Assembly (NCBI GenBank): GCA_018223035.1
Contig: JAAEZD010000018.1
Coordinates: forward strand, 1-64,000
DNA length: 64,000 nt
Direction: 5' to 3'
Source of the DNA: Heliomarina sp018223035
GTDB taxonomy: Bacteria > Pseudomonadota > Alphaproteobacteria > Rhodobacterales > Rhodobacteraceae
Shown here: piece after piece, positions 15,947 to 24,534 of the stretch
Layout of the letters: every line of letters starts with the position of its first letter
How positions within the stretch are numbered: the stretch's first letter is position 1
Made by a program: the position numbers and the translations under genes
The notes under the pieces: generated by a model
What the model saw: the letters and a program-made list of their open reading frames with translations, nothing else
Databases searched by the model: none
Told to the model about the DNA's origin: nothing

Positions 15947-16423
15947 ATGGCAACTCGTTCCATCGGCATTTGTACAGCTGTCGCGGCGCTCGCCGCCGAT
16001 CAGGCATCGAAGGCGTTCGTGCTTGCGAACGCAGAAGCGCTCGCCACCGGCGTCGCTGTATTCCCCGGCTTTAACCTGATCTTCCACCGCAACTACGGCG
16101 TGACCTTTGGGTTCTTTCAAAATGTGCCGTGGTGGGTCCTTGCATTGGTCGCCACCGCCGTCGTTCTGTTCCTCGTCGTTTCACTGATCCGGGCAACGCA
16201 GGCAGCCGAGGCGGTTGCCTACGGCATGGTGATCGGCGGCGCTCTTGGGAATATCGTGGACCGTCTTCGCTTTGGAGGGGTGACCGATTTTCTGGATTTC
16301 TATCTCGGAACGGCGCATTGGCCAGCGTTCAACCTTGCGGATGTCTTCGTGGTCTGCGGCGTCGGGATTTTGCTGATCTTCTCGGGGCGCGAAAAGGTCG
16401 CTGCGTCCGAAACCTCAAGATAG
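15947..16423 (+). CDS. lspA: Lipoprotein signal peptidase (signal peptidase II)
   Basis: The 158-aa protein has four helices and the two catalytic Asp motifs: GALGNIVDRL and FNLADVFV. It cleaves prolipoproteins before the lipidated Cys. This is an accessory copy beyond the expected chromosomal gene. It is followed by lnt, so two lipoprotein maturation steps are encoded together. Confidence 0.88.
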   Translation: MATRSIGICTAVAALAADQASKAFVLANAEALATGVAVFPGFNLIFHRNYGVTFGFFQNVPWWVLALVATAVVLFLVVSLIRATQAAEAVAYGMVIGGALGNIVDRLRFGGVTDFLDFYLGTAHWPAFNLADVFVVCGVGILLIFSGREKVAASETSR

Positions 16424-16468
16424 ATCTCGGTGATTTCAATCGGCATCACTGTTCTCCGCATTTCCGGA

Positions 16469-17965
16469 ATGTCAGGTATCATCCTCACATTCTGTGCATT
16501 CGGCCTCGGCGCTTTGGCGGTTCTCGCTCTGCCACCATTCTCGATGCCGGTGCTTTTGCCCGTCGCGTTTGGCGCGCTGTATCTCCTCACGGTCGGAGAG
16601 AGCCGCATGCGGGCCGGACTTGCCGGATGGGCGTTCGGCGTTGGCTACTTCCTGTTCGGATTGTCCTGGATCGCGGAGAGCTTTTTCGTCGACCCGGAGC
16701 GGCTCGCCTGGATGGCCGTTCCTGCGGTGGCTGGACTGGCCGCCGGCCTTGCGCTGTTCCCAGCGGCGGCAATGGCAGCGTTCGCATGGAGCAGGACGAA
16801 AGGTGTCTCCGGCGCATTGATCTTCGCGGTCTGCTGGTCGGTTTCGGAATGGCTGCGCGGCACCATGCTGACAGGCTTCCCCTGGAACCTTATTGCCTAC
16901 ACGTGGGCCGACTACGATATTCCACGCCAAATGGCCGCATGGGTTGGCAGCTACGGACTTGGCCTCCTCACAGTTCTGCTGTCGGTCCTGCCCGTAACGC
17001 TCCTCATGCGGAATCGTCGGCAAAATGCGTTCGCCGCATTTGTTTTCATGTCGGTGGTGGGGGGTGCCGGAACCCTCGGTACGGTTCGCCTTATGGCCAC
17101 CACACCGCCAACAGACACAACCGTCAGGACCGTTCAGGGAAACATTCTTCAGACGGAGAAATGGGACCCCGCGTTCCGCGACCGGAACATATCCCGCTAT
17201 CTGGACCTGTCCGCGCAGTCTGGCAGCTTCGACGTCCTTCTCTGGCCTGAAAGTGCATTTCCCGGTTATCTTGATGAGAATCCTGAAATGTTGGATCAAA
17301 TTGCCGAACGTCTGCCTGAGGGCCGTGTTCTTCTGACCGGTGCGCAGACGCGCGAGTCGGCCGGCACTGGCACACGCTATAGAAATTCGATCCTCGCGGT
17401 CGATCAGACCGGACGGATCGTCACGAGATACGCCAAGCATCATCTCGTGCCGTTCGGGGAATACGTTCCCCTGCGGGGTTTTCTTCCGCTCCAGCGACTG
17501 ACAATTGGGCTTGGGGACTTCACTCCCGGTCCCGGCCCTCAGACCGTTGAGCTACCCGGTTTATCTCCGGTCGGCCTTTCGATCTGCTACGAGGCGATTT
17601 TTCCGGGACGTGTCGTAGACGCCGCTTCGCGTCCGGACTGGATATTCAACGCCACCAATGACGCTTGGTTCGGTGCGTCTCTCGGTCCCCGGCAACATCT
17701 GGCCTCTGCCAGGATGCGCGCGGTCGAAGAGGGGCTGCCGATGGTTCGCGCGGCCAACACGGGCATTTCAGCAGTTATCGATGGGTACGGCCGCATCGTC
17801 GCCCGCCTTGGGCTGGATGAGACCGGCTTCTTGGACGCCCGCTTGCCAGCTGCGCTCCCGGCCACGTCATTCGCGAAATACGGGCAGATGATGTTCCTGC
17901 TCGTTTTGGCAGCGTGCATCGCGGGTGCCATTGGGTTGACTATTGGAAAGGAAAAGGCACCGTGA
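16469..17965 (+). CDS. lnt: Apolipoprotein N-acyltransferase
   Basis: The protein is 498 aa from the ATG at 16469 (CCGGA upstream); a GTG at 16430 would add 13 residues. It has N-terminal membrane helices and a nitrilase domain with the catalytic triad: Glu in LLWPESAFP, Lys in KHHLVPFGEYVP and Cys in GLSICYEAIFP. It adds the third acyl chain to lipoproteins. Its stop overlaps the GTG of the next small gene. Confidence 0.87.
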   Translation: MSGIILTFCAFGLGALAVLALPPFSMPVLLPVAFGALYLLTVGESRMRAGLAGWAFGVGYFLFGLSWIAESFFVDPERLAWMAVPAVAGLAAGLALFPAAAMAAFAWSRTKGVSGALIFAVCWSVSEWLRGTMLTGFPWNLIAYTWADYDIPRQMAAWVGSYGLGLLTVLLSVLPVTLLMRNRRQNAFAAFVFMSVVGGAGTLGTVRLMATTPPTDTTVRTVQGNILQTEKWDPAFRDRNISRYLDLSAQSGSFDVLLWPESAFPGYLDENPEMLDQIAERLPEGRVLLTGAQTRESAGTGTRYRNSILAVDQTGRIVTRYAKHHLVPFGEYVPLRGFLPLQRLTIGLGDFTPGPGPQTVELPGLSPVGLSICYEAIFPGRVVDAASRPDWIFNATNDAWFGASLGPRQHLASARMRAVEEGLPMVRAANTGISAVIDGYGRIVARLGLDETGFLDARLPAALPATSFAKYGQMMFLLVLAACIAGAIGLTIGKEKAP

Positions 17966-18126
17966 TCGTGATCTTCGGAGCATTGGCCGGCGCCGCATGG
18001 GGCGGATATCTCGCCAAGAAGCGTGGCGGCAACAGGCTGGACATCGCCCAGTACGCGGCAAGTTCCGCGATCGCATTCGGACTCCTGGCGTTGTTCGCCT
18101 CGATCGTTCTTGCACGGGTTCTATGA
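17962..18126 (+). CDS. Small membrane protein (54 aa)
   Basis: The GTG at 17962 overlaps the lnt stop (GTGA) and gives a 54-aa protein with two hydrophobic segments flanking KKRGGNRLDIAQY. It ends the long operon. Function is unknown; similar small proteins commonly follow lnt-type genes in mobile metal islands (weak recollection). Confidence 0.55.
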   Translation: MIVIFGALAGAAWGGYLAKKRGGNRLDIAQYAASSAIAFGLLALFASIVLARVL

Positions 18127-18151
18127 ACCGCCGTCCAAGGCCGGATAGGCG

Positions 18152-18655
18152 CTAGGCGAATATGTCGATTGGCGTCCCGTCCCGCACCATCGCGTAGATA
18201 TCCTCAATTTCGCGGTCCGACACCGCGATGCAACCCGCCGTCCAGTCTGGCTTGATCGCGTCGATCCCGGGTCGTGGCCCGCCATGGATGAAAATGTCGC
18301 CGCCTGGCTCACGTCCCTGTGCAGCGGCGAAGGCGATATCGGCCTCGTTCGGATAAGAGATTCCGATGGAGAGATGGAACAGACTGTCGGGATTGCGTCG
18401 GTCGACGGTATAAGCCCCTTCGGGCGTTTTCCCGTCACCCTCGAACCGCTTGGGCCCCTCGGGCGCGAAACCGAGGTCTATCCTGTAGGCTTTCAGGACC
18501 GAGGTATTGTCGAACAGGAACAGGTTCCGGTCACCTTTGAACATCTGCAACCGGGTGACCTCGGGCCCCTCGTAGGTTCGGAATTTGCTGGCGCACCCTG
18601 CAAGGCCAAGTGCAAGTCCGCCCAAGAGTGCCGTTCGTCGTGTCGTTTTCATCAT
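18152..18655 (-). CDS. L,D-transpeptidase lipoprotein
   Basis: The 167-aa protein has a lipobox (LGLAGC, Cys 21) and a YkuD domain with IFIHGGPRPGIDAIKPDWTA then GCIAVSDREIE; His and Cys are intact. It is the third L,D-transpeptidase in 14 kb and the only lipidated one, so it may depend on the adjacent lspA and lnt products. It is convergent with the operon that carries them. Confidence 0.85.
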   Translation of the reverse strand: MMKTTRRTALLGGLALGLAGCASKFRTYEGPEVTRLQMFKGDRNLFLFDNTSVLKAYRIDLGFAPEGPKRFEGDGKTPEGAYTVDRRNPDSLFHLSIGISYPNEADIAFAAAQGREPGGDIFIHGGPRPGIDAIKPDWTAGCIAVSDREIEDIYAMVRDGTPIDIFA

Positions 18656-18713
18656 GTCGTCCGCTCGATCTTTTTACCTGTCCACTCATATCGGTATCGG
18701 TATGCCTGATCAA

Positions 18714-21065
18714 TCAATGGCCGTGGGCTAGGGCTCCCTGCGCCATCTTCTCTCCCACTTGCTCTCCCCCGGACCCGTCCGGCCGGTCCTTCTTGGCCCG
18801 GAGCAGCCTGAGCGCGTTGGCGACTACCAGTAGCGAAACGCCGACATCCGCAGCGATGGCACCCCACATTGTTGCCATGCCGAACGCTGTCAGCCCGACG
18901 AACAGCGCCTTCGTCGCAAGCGCAATTGCGATGTTCTGATGGATGACGTTCATGGTGCGGCGCGAATGCCCGATCAGCCATGGCACCTTGGCGATGTCGT
19001 CCGTCATCAGCGCGATATCGGCGGTCTCAATGGCGGCATCCGATCCGACCGCACCCATGGCGATGGCGAAATGCGCCCGCGCCATGGCAGGTGCATCGTT
19101 CACACCGTCGCCAATCATTGCCACGACATCATAGTTGGCAACGAGTTCCTCGATTGCCGTCACTTTGTCTTCGGGCAGCAGTTCCGCGCGCACCTCGTCA
19201 ATGCCGACTTCCGCCGCCACGGCGCGCGCCGTGCGTTCATTGTCGCCGGTCAGCATGATGATCTTTTTTACGCCCTGGGCATGCAGGCGTGCCACGACCA
19301 CCTTCGCATCCGGGCGGATGCGGTCGCGCAGTTCGATCAGGCCCAGCAGGCGGTCCGCGGAGCCTACGGCAACGAGTGTGCTGCCAGCCCCTTCGATCCG
19401 TTCCAGCAGGTCGCGGGGGATCGCTTCGCCAAGCCCCTTCTCGGTCGCAAATCGATCCGAGCCGAGCCAGACGGGCTGACCCTCCCAGGTTCCCTCGACA
19501 CCGCGGCCCGGCACCGTTTTGGTGTCGGTAGCCGCCGACTGCTTCAACCCGTCGCGTTCGCCGCGCGCCAGGATGGCCCGCGCCAGAGGATGCGAAGAGC
19601 GGGCTTCCAACGCGACAGCGGCGCTCAGAAGGTCGCGTTCGACCGTGCCGCCTAAAGGATGCAGGCCCGCGACCTCCGGTTCTCCCATGGTGATCGTCCC
19701 GGTCTTGTCCATTGCCAGAGCTGTCAGGCGTGACGGAGCCTCCACATAGGCACCGCCCTTGATCAGCACGCCATTGCGTGCCGAGGCCGCGAGCGAAGCG
19801 ACGATGGAGACCGGCGTAGAAATCACGAGCGCACAGGGGCAAGCGATTACCAGAAGAACCAGCGCATTGTAGAACCAGTAATTCCATGCCCCCGCGAACA
19901 GCAGCGGCGGAACGACGGCGATTAGAATCGCCAGCGCCATCACGATGGGCGTGTAGATGCGGGCGAATTTCGTGACCCATTGCTCCACCTCGGCCCGGCG
20001 CGAATGCGCATCGCCTACCATGCGGATGATTTTCGATAGCACGGTATCGCCTGCGGCCTTGGTGGCCCTGACCGTCAGCGTGCCATCACCGTTGATCGTC
20101 CCTGCATAGACTTCGTCGCCAGTTTCCTTGGCGACCAGTGCGCTTTCCCCTGTAATCGGAGCCTGATCGACATCGCCGCGACCCTCGGTCACCTCTCCGT
20201 CGAGCGGGATGCGGTCTCCGCCGCGCACTACGAAGCGGTCACCGATCGCAACCTGAGCCGCAGGAACATCGGTCTCCGATCCGTCGGCGCGAATGACGCG
20301 CGCCGTGGGTGGTGCCAGGTCCAACAGGGCCGAGACCGCGTTGCGCGCACGCCCCACGCTCCAGGATTCGAGAGCGAGGGACAGAGCAAAGAAGAATGCG
20401 ACCGTCGCCGCCTCGAAAAACTCGCCCAGCCCGATCGCACCGGCTACGGCAACGATCATCAGGAGGTTCATGTCAGGCGACAATCTACGCGCGGCGGACC
20501 ATGCTTTGGGGGCGACCAGCCAGGCTCCGAACACCACCGCCAGCATGAACAGCCCCATCTCGACCAGAGGCATAGACGTCTCGCCATGACCGGAGAAGAG
20601 CCGCAGCGCGCCGCCCGCCCCCGTCTCGACGATGTGGTAAAGGAACCCCGCGGCCCAGAAGCCGCCGCTGAGTCCGGTGAAGAGGCGTTGACGTGCGAAA
20701 TGCGCCGCCTGATCCGCTTCGGCGCTTTCGGCATCCCACATCTTCGCGCTCATACCGGTCGAGCCGACGATCTTGATGATCTTATCGTCGCTGAGCGGTT
20801 TGGCGCTTTTGAGGATGGTCATGCGCCCGTTGATCACATCGAAGGCCAGATGCTCGCTGCCGCCGACTTCCGGCCCGACGACCTTGTTCAGGATCGCGAC
20901 CTCTTCCGCACAATCCAGCCCGTTAACGCGAAAACTGCGTCCGGAGGATGGTGGAGGTGCTGCCACCTGCGCGGTGTCTTCGGCCGTCTGGCCACAGCAA
21001 GCCTTTGTGTCTTTGCGATCATCCTGATGACCGTGCGGATGCGTGTCTGGACCGTCGTGGGACAT
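18714..21065 (-). CDS. zntA: Zn/Cd/Pb-type P-type ATPase (ZntA/CadA-like)
   Basis: The 783-aa protein has the P1B ATPase order: Cys/His-rich N-terminus (CCGQ), a degenerate HMA-like domain (GLDCAEE), CPC in VIACPCALVISTP, phosphorylation site DKTGT, SSHPLA and GDGVNDAP. The membrane region SPDMNLLMIVAV fits ZntA/CadA rather than CopA. It exports Zn, Cd or Pb to the periplasm. It ends in a His (AHGH) tail. A MerR-type promoter lies directly upstream. Confidence 0.88.
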   Translation of the reverse strand: MSHDGPDTHPHGHQDDRKDTKACCGQTAEDTAQVAAPPPSSGRSFRVNGLDCAEEVAILNKVVGPEVGGSEHLAFDVINGRMTILKSAKPLSDDKIIKIVGSTGMSAKMWDAESAEADQAAHFARQRLFTGLSGGFWAAGFLYHIVETGAGGALRLFSGHGETSMPLVEMGLFMLAVVFGAWLVAPKAWSAARRLSPDMNLLMIVAVAGAIGLGEFFEAATVAFFFALSLALESWSVGRARNAVSALLDLAPPTARVIRADGSETDVPAAQVAIGDRFVVRGGDRIPLDGEVTEGRGDVDQAPITGESALVAKETGDEVYAGTINGDGTLTVRATKAAGDTVLSKIIRMVGDAHSRRAEVEQWVTKFARIYTPIVMALAILIAVVPPLLFAGAWNYWFYNALVLLVIACPCALVISTPVSIVASLAASARNGVLIKGGAYVEAPSRLTALAMDKTGTITMGEPEVAGLHPLGGTVERDLLSAAVALEARSSHPLARAILARGERDGLKQSAATDTKTVPGRGVEGTWEGQPVWLGSDRFATEKGLGEAIPRDLLERIEGAGSTLVAVGSADRLLGLIELRDRIRPDAKVVVARLHAQGVKKIIMLTGDNERTARAVAAEVGIDEVRAELLPEDKVTAIEELVANYDVVAMIGDGVNDAPAMARAHFAIAMGAVGSDAAIETADIALMTDDIAKVPWLIGHSRRTMNVIHQNIAIALATKALFVGLTAFGMATMWGAIAADVGVSLLVVANALRLLRAKKDRPDGSGGEQVGEKMAQGALAHGH

Positions 21066-21095
21066 GGGAAACCTCTGAGAATAAGCGTTGAGCCA

Positions 21096-21126
21096 AAGAT
21101 AGGAGCTTCAGTTGCTAGAGGTTCAA
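21096..21126 (-). promoter_or_regulatory. MerR-type promoter of zntA-like gene
   Basis: Minus-strand TTGAAC (21126-21121) and TATCTT (21101-21096) are 19 bp apart with spacer dyad CTCTAG-CAA-CTGAAG. It points to the ATPase start at 21065. Confidence 0.7.
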
Positions 21127-21218
21127 GAAGTTTCTTGGGATGTTCTGTGATTAAGGCCATCACAATCAGCACTGTACCTCCTCTGAACTGTTCGGGCGCG
21201 ACAGCGAGGCGATTGGAC

Positions 21219-21249
21219 TTGACCTTCCATCTACGGGAAGCACTATTTG
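21219..21249 (+). promoter_or_regulatory. CueR-like promoter of copA
   Basis: TTGACC (21219-21224) and TATTTG (21244-21249) are 19 bp apart. The spacer dyad TTCC-N6-GGGAA is the CueR/HmrR type and differs from the CTNNAN-N3-NTNNAG sites. The regulator is not in the window. Confidence 0.65.
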
Positions 21250-21281
21250 CGGTCCCAGTGTAGTTTTTGAAAGGCTGGGAA

Positions 21282-23609
21282 ATGGATCAGATAGTAGGCA
21301 AGGATGCGTCAGAGCGGTCGTCGGATCATGCCGTGGATCCGGTGTGCGGCATGTCCGTCACAATTTCTCCGGACGCACGCCGTGCAGATTATGACGGTGA
21401 AATTTTCTATTTCTGCTCCGACAAGTGCCATACCAAGTTCAAGGCTGATCCAGTTTACTACGCCCCTGGCAAGGCATCGGATCGTCGCATGACGTCACAA
21501 GCAGGCGCGCAGTATACATGCCCGATGCACCCTGATATCGTACGTGATGAACCCGGATCTTGCCCGATCTGTGGCATGGCGCTGGAACCGATGTTACCGT
21601 CGGATGAACCCAGTCAGGAACTGACCGACTTCACCCGCCGCATGTGGATCAGTGCCGCCGCGGCCGTTCCCCTGGTCATCCTAACCATGGGGGAGTTGGT
21701 CGGTCTGCCCGTCCGAGACTGGATCGGGCATCAACTGGCGACCTATGTCGAGTTCGCGTTGGCGACACCAATCGTCCTATGGGCGGCGAAACCCTTCTTC
21801 GAGCGGGGATGGGCGTCGATCATGAACCGCTCGCCCAACATGTGGACACTGATCGCCATCGGTGTCGGTGCGGCCTACATCTATTCGCTGGTGGCTACGT
21901 TCCTTCCGGGCGTGTTTCCGGAGGTCTACCGGATGGGCGCGGGCGTCGGCACCTACTTTGAGGCCGCCGTTGTCATCATCACCCTGATTTTTGTCGGGCA
22001 GGTTCTGGAGCTGAGGGCGCGGGAACGGACCGGCGATGCCATTCGGGCACTACTCGACCTGGCCCCGAAAACCGCGCGACGTATCCTGCCCGACGGCACA
22101 GAGTATGACGCGCCGCTGGAAAACATCGTTGAGGGGGATCGTCTGCGGGTCCGCCCAGGCGACGCGATCCCCGTCGACGCCACGGTCATGGACGGTACGT
22201 CGTCCATCGACGAGAGCATGATCACCGGCGAACCCCTGCCGGTCGAAAAAGGTCCCGGCGATACCGTCACCGGCGGCACGATCAACAAGAACGGATCCCT
22301 TGTCATCGAGGCCGCGCGCGTGGGTGCCGACACGATGCTGAGCCAGATCGTCGAGATGGTTTCGAACGCGCGTAGGTCCCGCGCGCCGATTCAGGGTCTT
22401 GCCGACAAGGTCTCATCCTACTTCGTGCCGACCGTTGTCCTGATCGCGCTGCTCGCATTCGTCGCGTGGCTGAGCTTCGGACCCGAACCTGCTCTGGTCT
22501 TTGCCATTGCCTCGGCGGTGTCGGTGCTGATCATCGCCTGCCCCTGTGCTCTGGGTCTGGCGACCCCGATTTCGATCACGACGGCCGCGGGGCGCGGTGC
22601 ACAGGCGGGTGTGCTGATCAAGGACGCCGAAGCTCTGGAACGCATGGCCAAGGTCGATACGCTGATCGTGGACAAGACGGGTACCCTGACCGAGGGGAAG
22701 CCGAAGCTGACCGATGTGGCCGCTCTGGGCGACGAAAGCGAGGAAACCATTCTAACCCTAGCTGCCGCCCTGGAAAAAGGCTCGGAGCACCCGTTGGCGG
22801 AGGCCATCGTGGAGGGTGCGAAGGAGAAGGGTATTAAGGTCGGCAATGCCGAAAACTTCGAGGCGGTGACCGGAAAAGGCGTGCGCGGAACTGTCTTGGG
22901 GCGGGCTGTCGCACTTGGAAATACCGCAATGATGCGCGACATGTCTCTCGACACATCTGCGGCGGAGGAAGCGGCAGATGTTCTACGGGCCGAGGGTAAG
23001 ACTGCCATGTTCGTAGCCATTGAAGGTAAGCTGTCCGGCATCGTCGCAGTGGCCGACCCGATCAAGGAGTCGACTGCCGAAGCCATCAAGGTGCTGCACG
23101 AGGCAGGTCTGCGGATCATCATGGCGACAGGTGACAACGAACGCACCGCCAGGGCCGTGGCGCAGCGGCTTGGAATCGACGAGGTTCGGGCCGGCGTTCT
23201 GCCGGAAGATAAGAAGGCGCTGGTGGACGAGCTGCACGCCGAAGGCAGAAAGGTCGCGATGGCGGGTGATGGTGTCAACGACGCGCCAGCCCTGGCCGCA
23301 GCGGACGTCGGCCTTGCCATGGGTACGGGCGCGGACGTGGCGGTTGAAAGTGCGGGCATCACGCTGTTGCGCGGGGATCTGAACGGCATCGTCAAGGCGC
23401 GGACACTGGCGGTGGCGACGATCCGCAACATTCGCCAGAACCTGTTCTGGGCGTTTGCCTATAACACGCTCGGTGTTCCAATCGCGGCAGGGGTCCTCTA
23501 CCCGGTCTTCGGCCTATTAATGTCACCAATGATCGCCGCAGCCGCGATGAGCCTTTCTTCAGTCTCGGTCATCGCAAACGCTCTCAGGCTGAGGCGATTG
23601 AAGCTTTAG
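21282..23609 (+). CDS. copA: Copper-translocating P-type ATPase with YHS domain
   Basis: The 775-aa protein begins with a YHS domain (VDPVCGMSV, YFCSDKCHTKF), then a heavy-metal binding motif (YTCPMHPDI, SCPICGMALEP). The ATPase core has CPC in IIACPCALGLATP, DKTGT, SEHPLAEAI and GDGVNDAP. It exports Cu(I) or Ag(I). I chose the ATG at 21282; a TTG at 21267 is also possible. The core resembles the ATPase at 41736, which lacks the YHS domain. Confidence 0.88.
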   Translation: MDQIVGKDASERSSDHAVDPVCGMSVTISPDARRADYDGEIFYFCSDKCHTKFKADPVYYAPGKASDRRMTSQAGAQYTCPMHPDIVRDEPGSCPICGMALEPMLPSDEPSQELTDFTRRMWISAAAAVPLVILTMGELVGLPVRDWIGHQLATYVEFALATPIVLWAAKPFFERGWASIMNRSPNMWTLIAIGVGAAYIYSLVATFLPGVFPEVYRMGAGVGTYFEAAVVIITLIFVGQVLELRARERTGDAIRALLDLAPKTARRILPDGTEYDAPLENIVEGDRLRVRPGDAIPVDATVMDGTSSIDESMITGEPLPVEKGPGDTVTGGTINKNGSLVIEAARVGADTMLSQIVEMVSNARRSRAPIQGLADKVSSYFVPTVVLIALLAFVAWLSFGPEPALVFAIASAVSVLIIACPCALGLATPISITTAAGRGAQAGVLIKDAEALERMAKVDTLIVDKTGTLTEGKPKLTDVAALGDESEETILTLAAALEKGSEHPLAEAIVEGAKEKGIKVGNAENFEAVTGKGVRGTVLGRAVALGNTAMMRDMSLDTSAAEEAADVLRAEGKTAMFVAIEGKLSGIVAVADPIKESTAEAIKVLHEAGLRIIMATGDNERTARAVAQRLGIDEVRAGVLPEDKKALVDELHAEGRKVAMAGDGVNDAPALAAADVGLAMGTGADVAVESAGITLLRGDLNGIVKARTLAVATIRNIRQNLFWAFAYNTLGVPIAAGVLYPVFGLLMSPMIAAAAMSLSSVSVIANALRLRRLKL

Positions 23610-23700
23610 CGGGTCCGCGATTTGAACGTGAAGTCGGTCAATTATCCATTTCAGCAAAACGTGTATTGCTGGTCTGTCAGAAATCCAACATAGCTGACCG

Positions 23701-24030
23701 ATGATACTCAAAACGCGCCTTTTTCTGCTTACTCTTTTGATTGGCGTTGTTCTGGCGCAAATCGGCCATGCGTCCATTTCAAGCGTGGATTCAGGGTCTT
23801 CGATGGTCATGCAAAGCGATTGCTGTCCAGATGACTGCCCGGACATGCCGGAATGCGATGCTGCTTGCATTTCGACGATGCAATGTCGGGTAGCCCCGAT
23901 TGTGCTGGGGCTGGAACGAGCAACTCTAGCGAGCTTGCGGGGCCCCGGAAGCGCAGAGTTCTCACGGGCCGAGGCGGCAGCCCACCGACAACATGCGGAC
24001 ATTGGGCTTCAAAGACCGCCCAAGGCATGA
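23701..24030 (+). CDS. Small exported Cys-rich protein
   Basis: The 109-aa protein has a signal peptide ending near IGHA and a Cys cluster CCPDDCPDMPECDAACIST (five Cys in the first 15 residues) plus one Cys in MQCRV, with Met and Asp nearby. This looks like a periplasmic metal ligand. It sits just upstream of the FixH-like, CusB and CusA genes, so a copper-binding role is inferred. No named family was recognised. Confidence 0.6.
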   Translation: MILKTRLFLLTLLIGVVLAQIGHASISSVDSGSSMVMQSDCCPDDCPDMPECDAACISTMQCRVAPIVLGLERATLASLRGPGSAEFSRAEAAAHRQHADIGLQRPPKA

Positions 24031-24135
24031 CGGGTCAGGTGCCTTTCGCACCAAAATCCACGCGCCGATGTAACGTATAGACTCAGGGTCGATACGATGG
24101 CTGGCGTTCCTGTTGCCCGTCAAAATAGGCGTATC

Positions 24136-24534
24136 ATGCTCCGCTATATCCCCACCTTTCTTGCGACCCTCGTGGTCGCGACCCAGCTCTCCGTGCCGAT
24201 GGCACAGGCGGCTGCATCTGATTACAACCTCGTTCTCATCGAAACGACCTATCCCTTCGGAGACGGCGCGGTTCTGGAGCTTCGTCTGATTGATACCCGG
24301 ACCAATGCGCCCGTCGAAGGCGCCGTCATCTTTGCTACAAGGCTGGATATGGAGCCGGACGGCATGGAGACGATGACTTCGACAGTCGTGGCGCTGCCTG
24401 GCAAAGAGCCGGGTCTATATCGTTTTTCCGCCGATCTGACGATGGACGGAAACTGGCGGTTTTCCGTTGCGGCCAAGGTGCAGGGTGAACCTGAAACTGT
24501 TCAGGCGCAAATCGTGCTCGAGGTGCTGCCATGA
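24136..24534 (+). CDS. FixH/YtkA-like exported protein
   Basis: From the ATG at 24136 the protein is 132 aa with a signal peptide ending MAQA and an immunoglobulin-like YtkA/FixH domain (TYPFGDGAVLELRLIDTRTN, GLYRFSADLTMDGNWRFSV). Such domains occur beside copper efflux and cbb3 oxidase genes. Its stop overlaps the cusB start (ATGA). An upstream ATG at 24097 exists but would bury the signal peptide. Confidence 0.7.
   Translation: MLRYIPTFLATLVVATQLSVPMAQAAASDYNLVLIETTYPFGDGAVLELRLIDTRTNAPVEGAVIFATRLDMEPDGMETMTSTVVALPGKEPGLYRFSADLTMDGNWRFSVAAKVQGEPETVQAQIVLEVLP

Noticed and set aside
24069..24097. GTAACG box before the FixH-like gene
   Set aside because: No CGTCT follows at 15 bases, so it does not match the five ECF sites.
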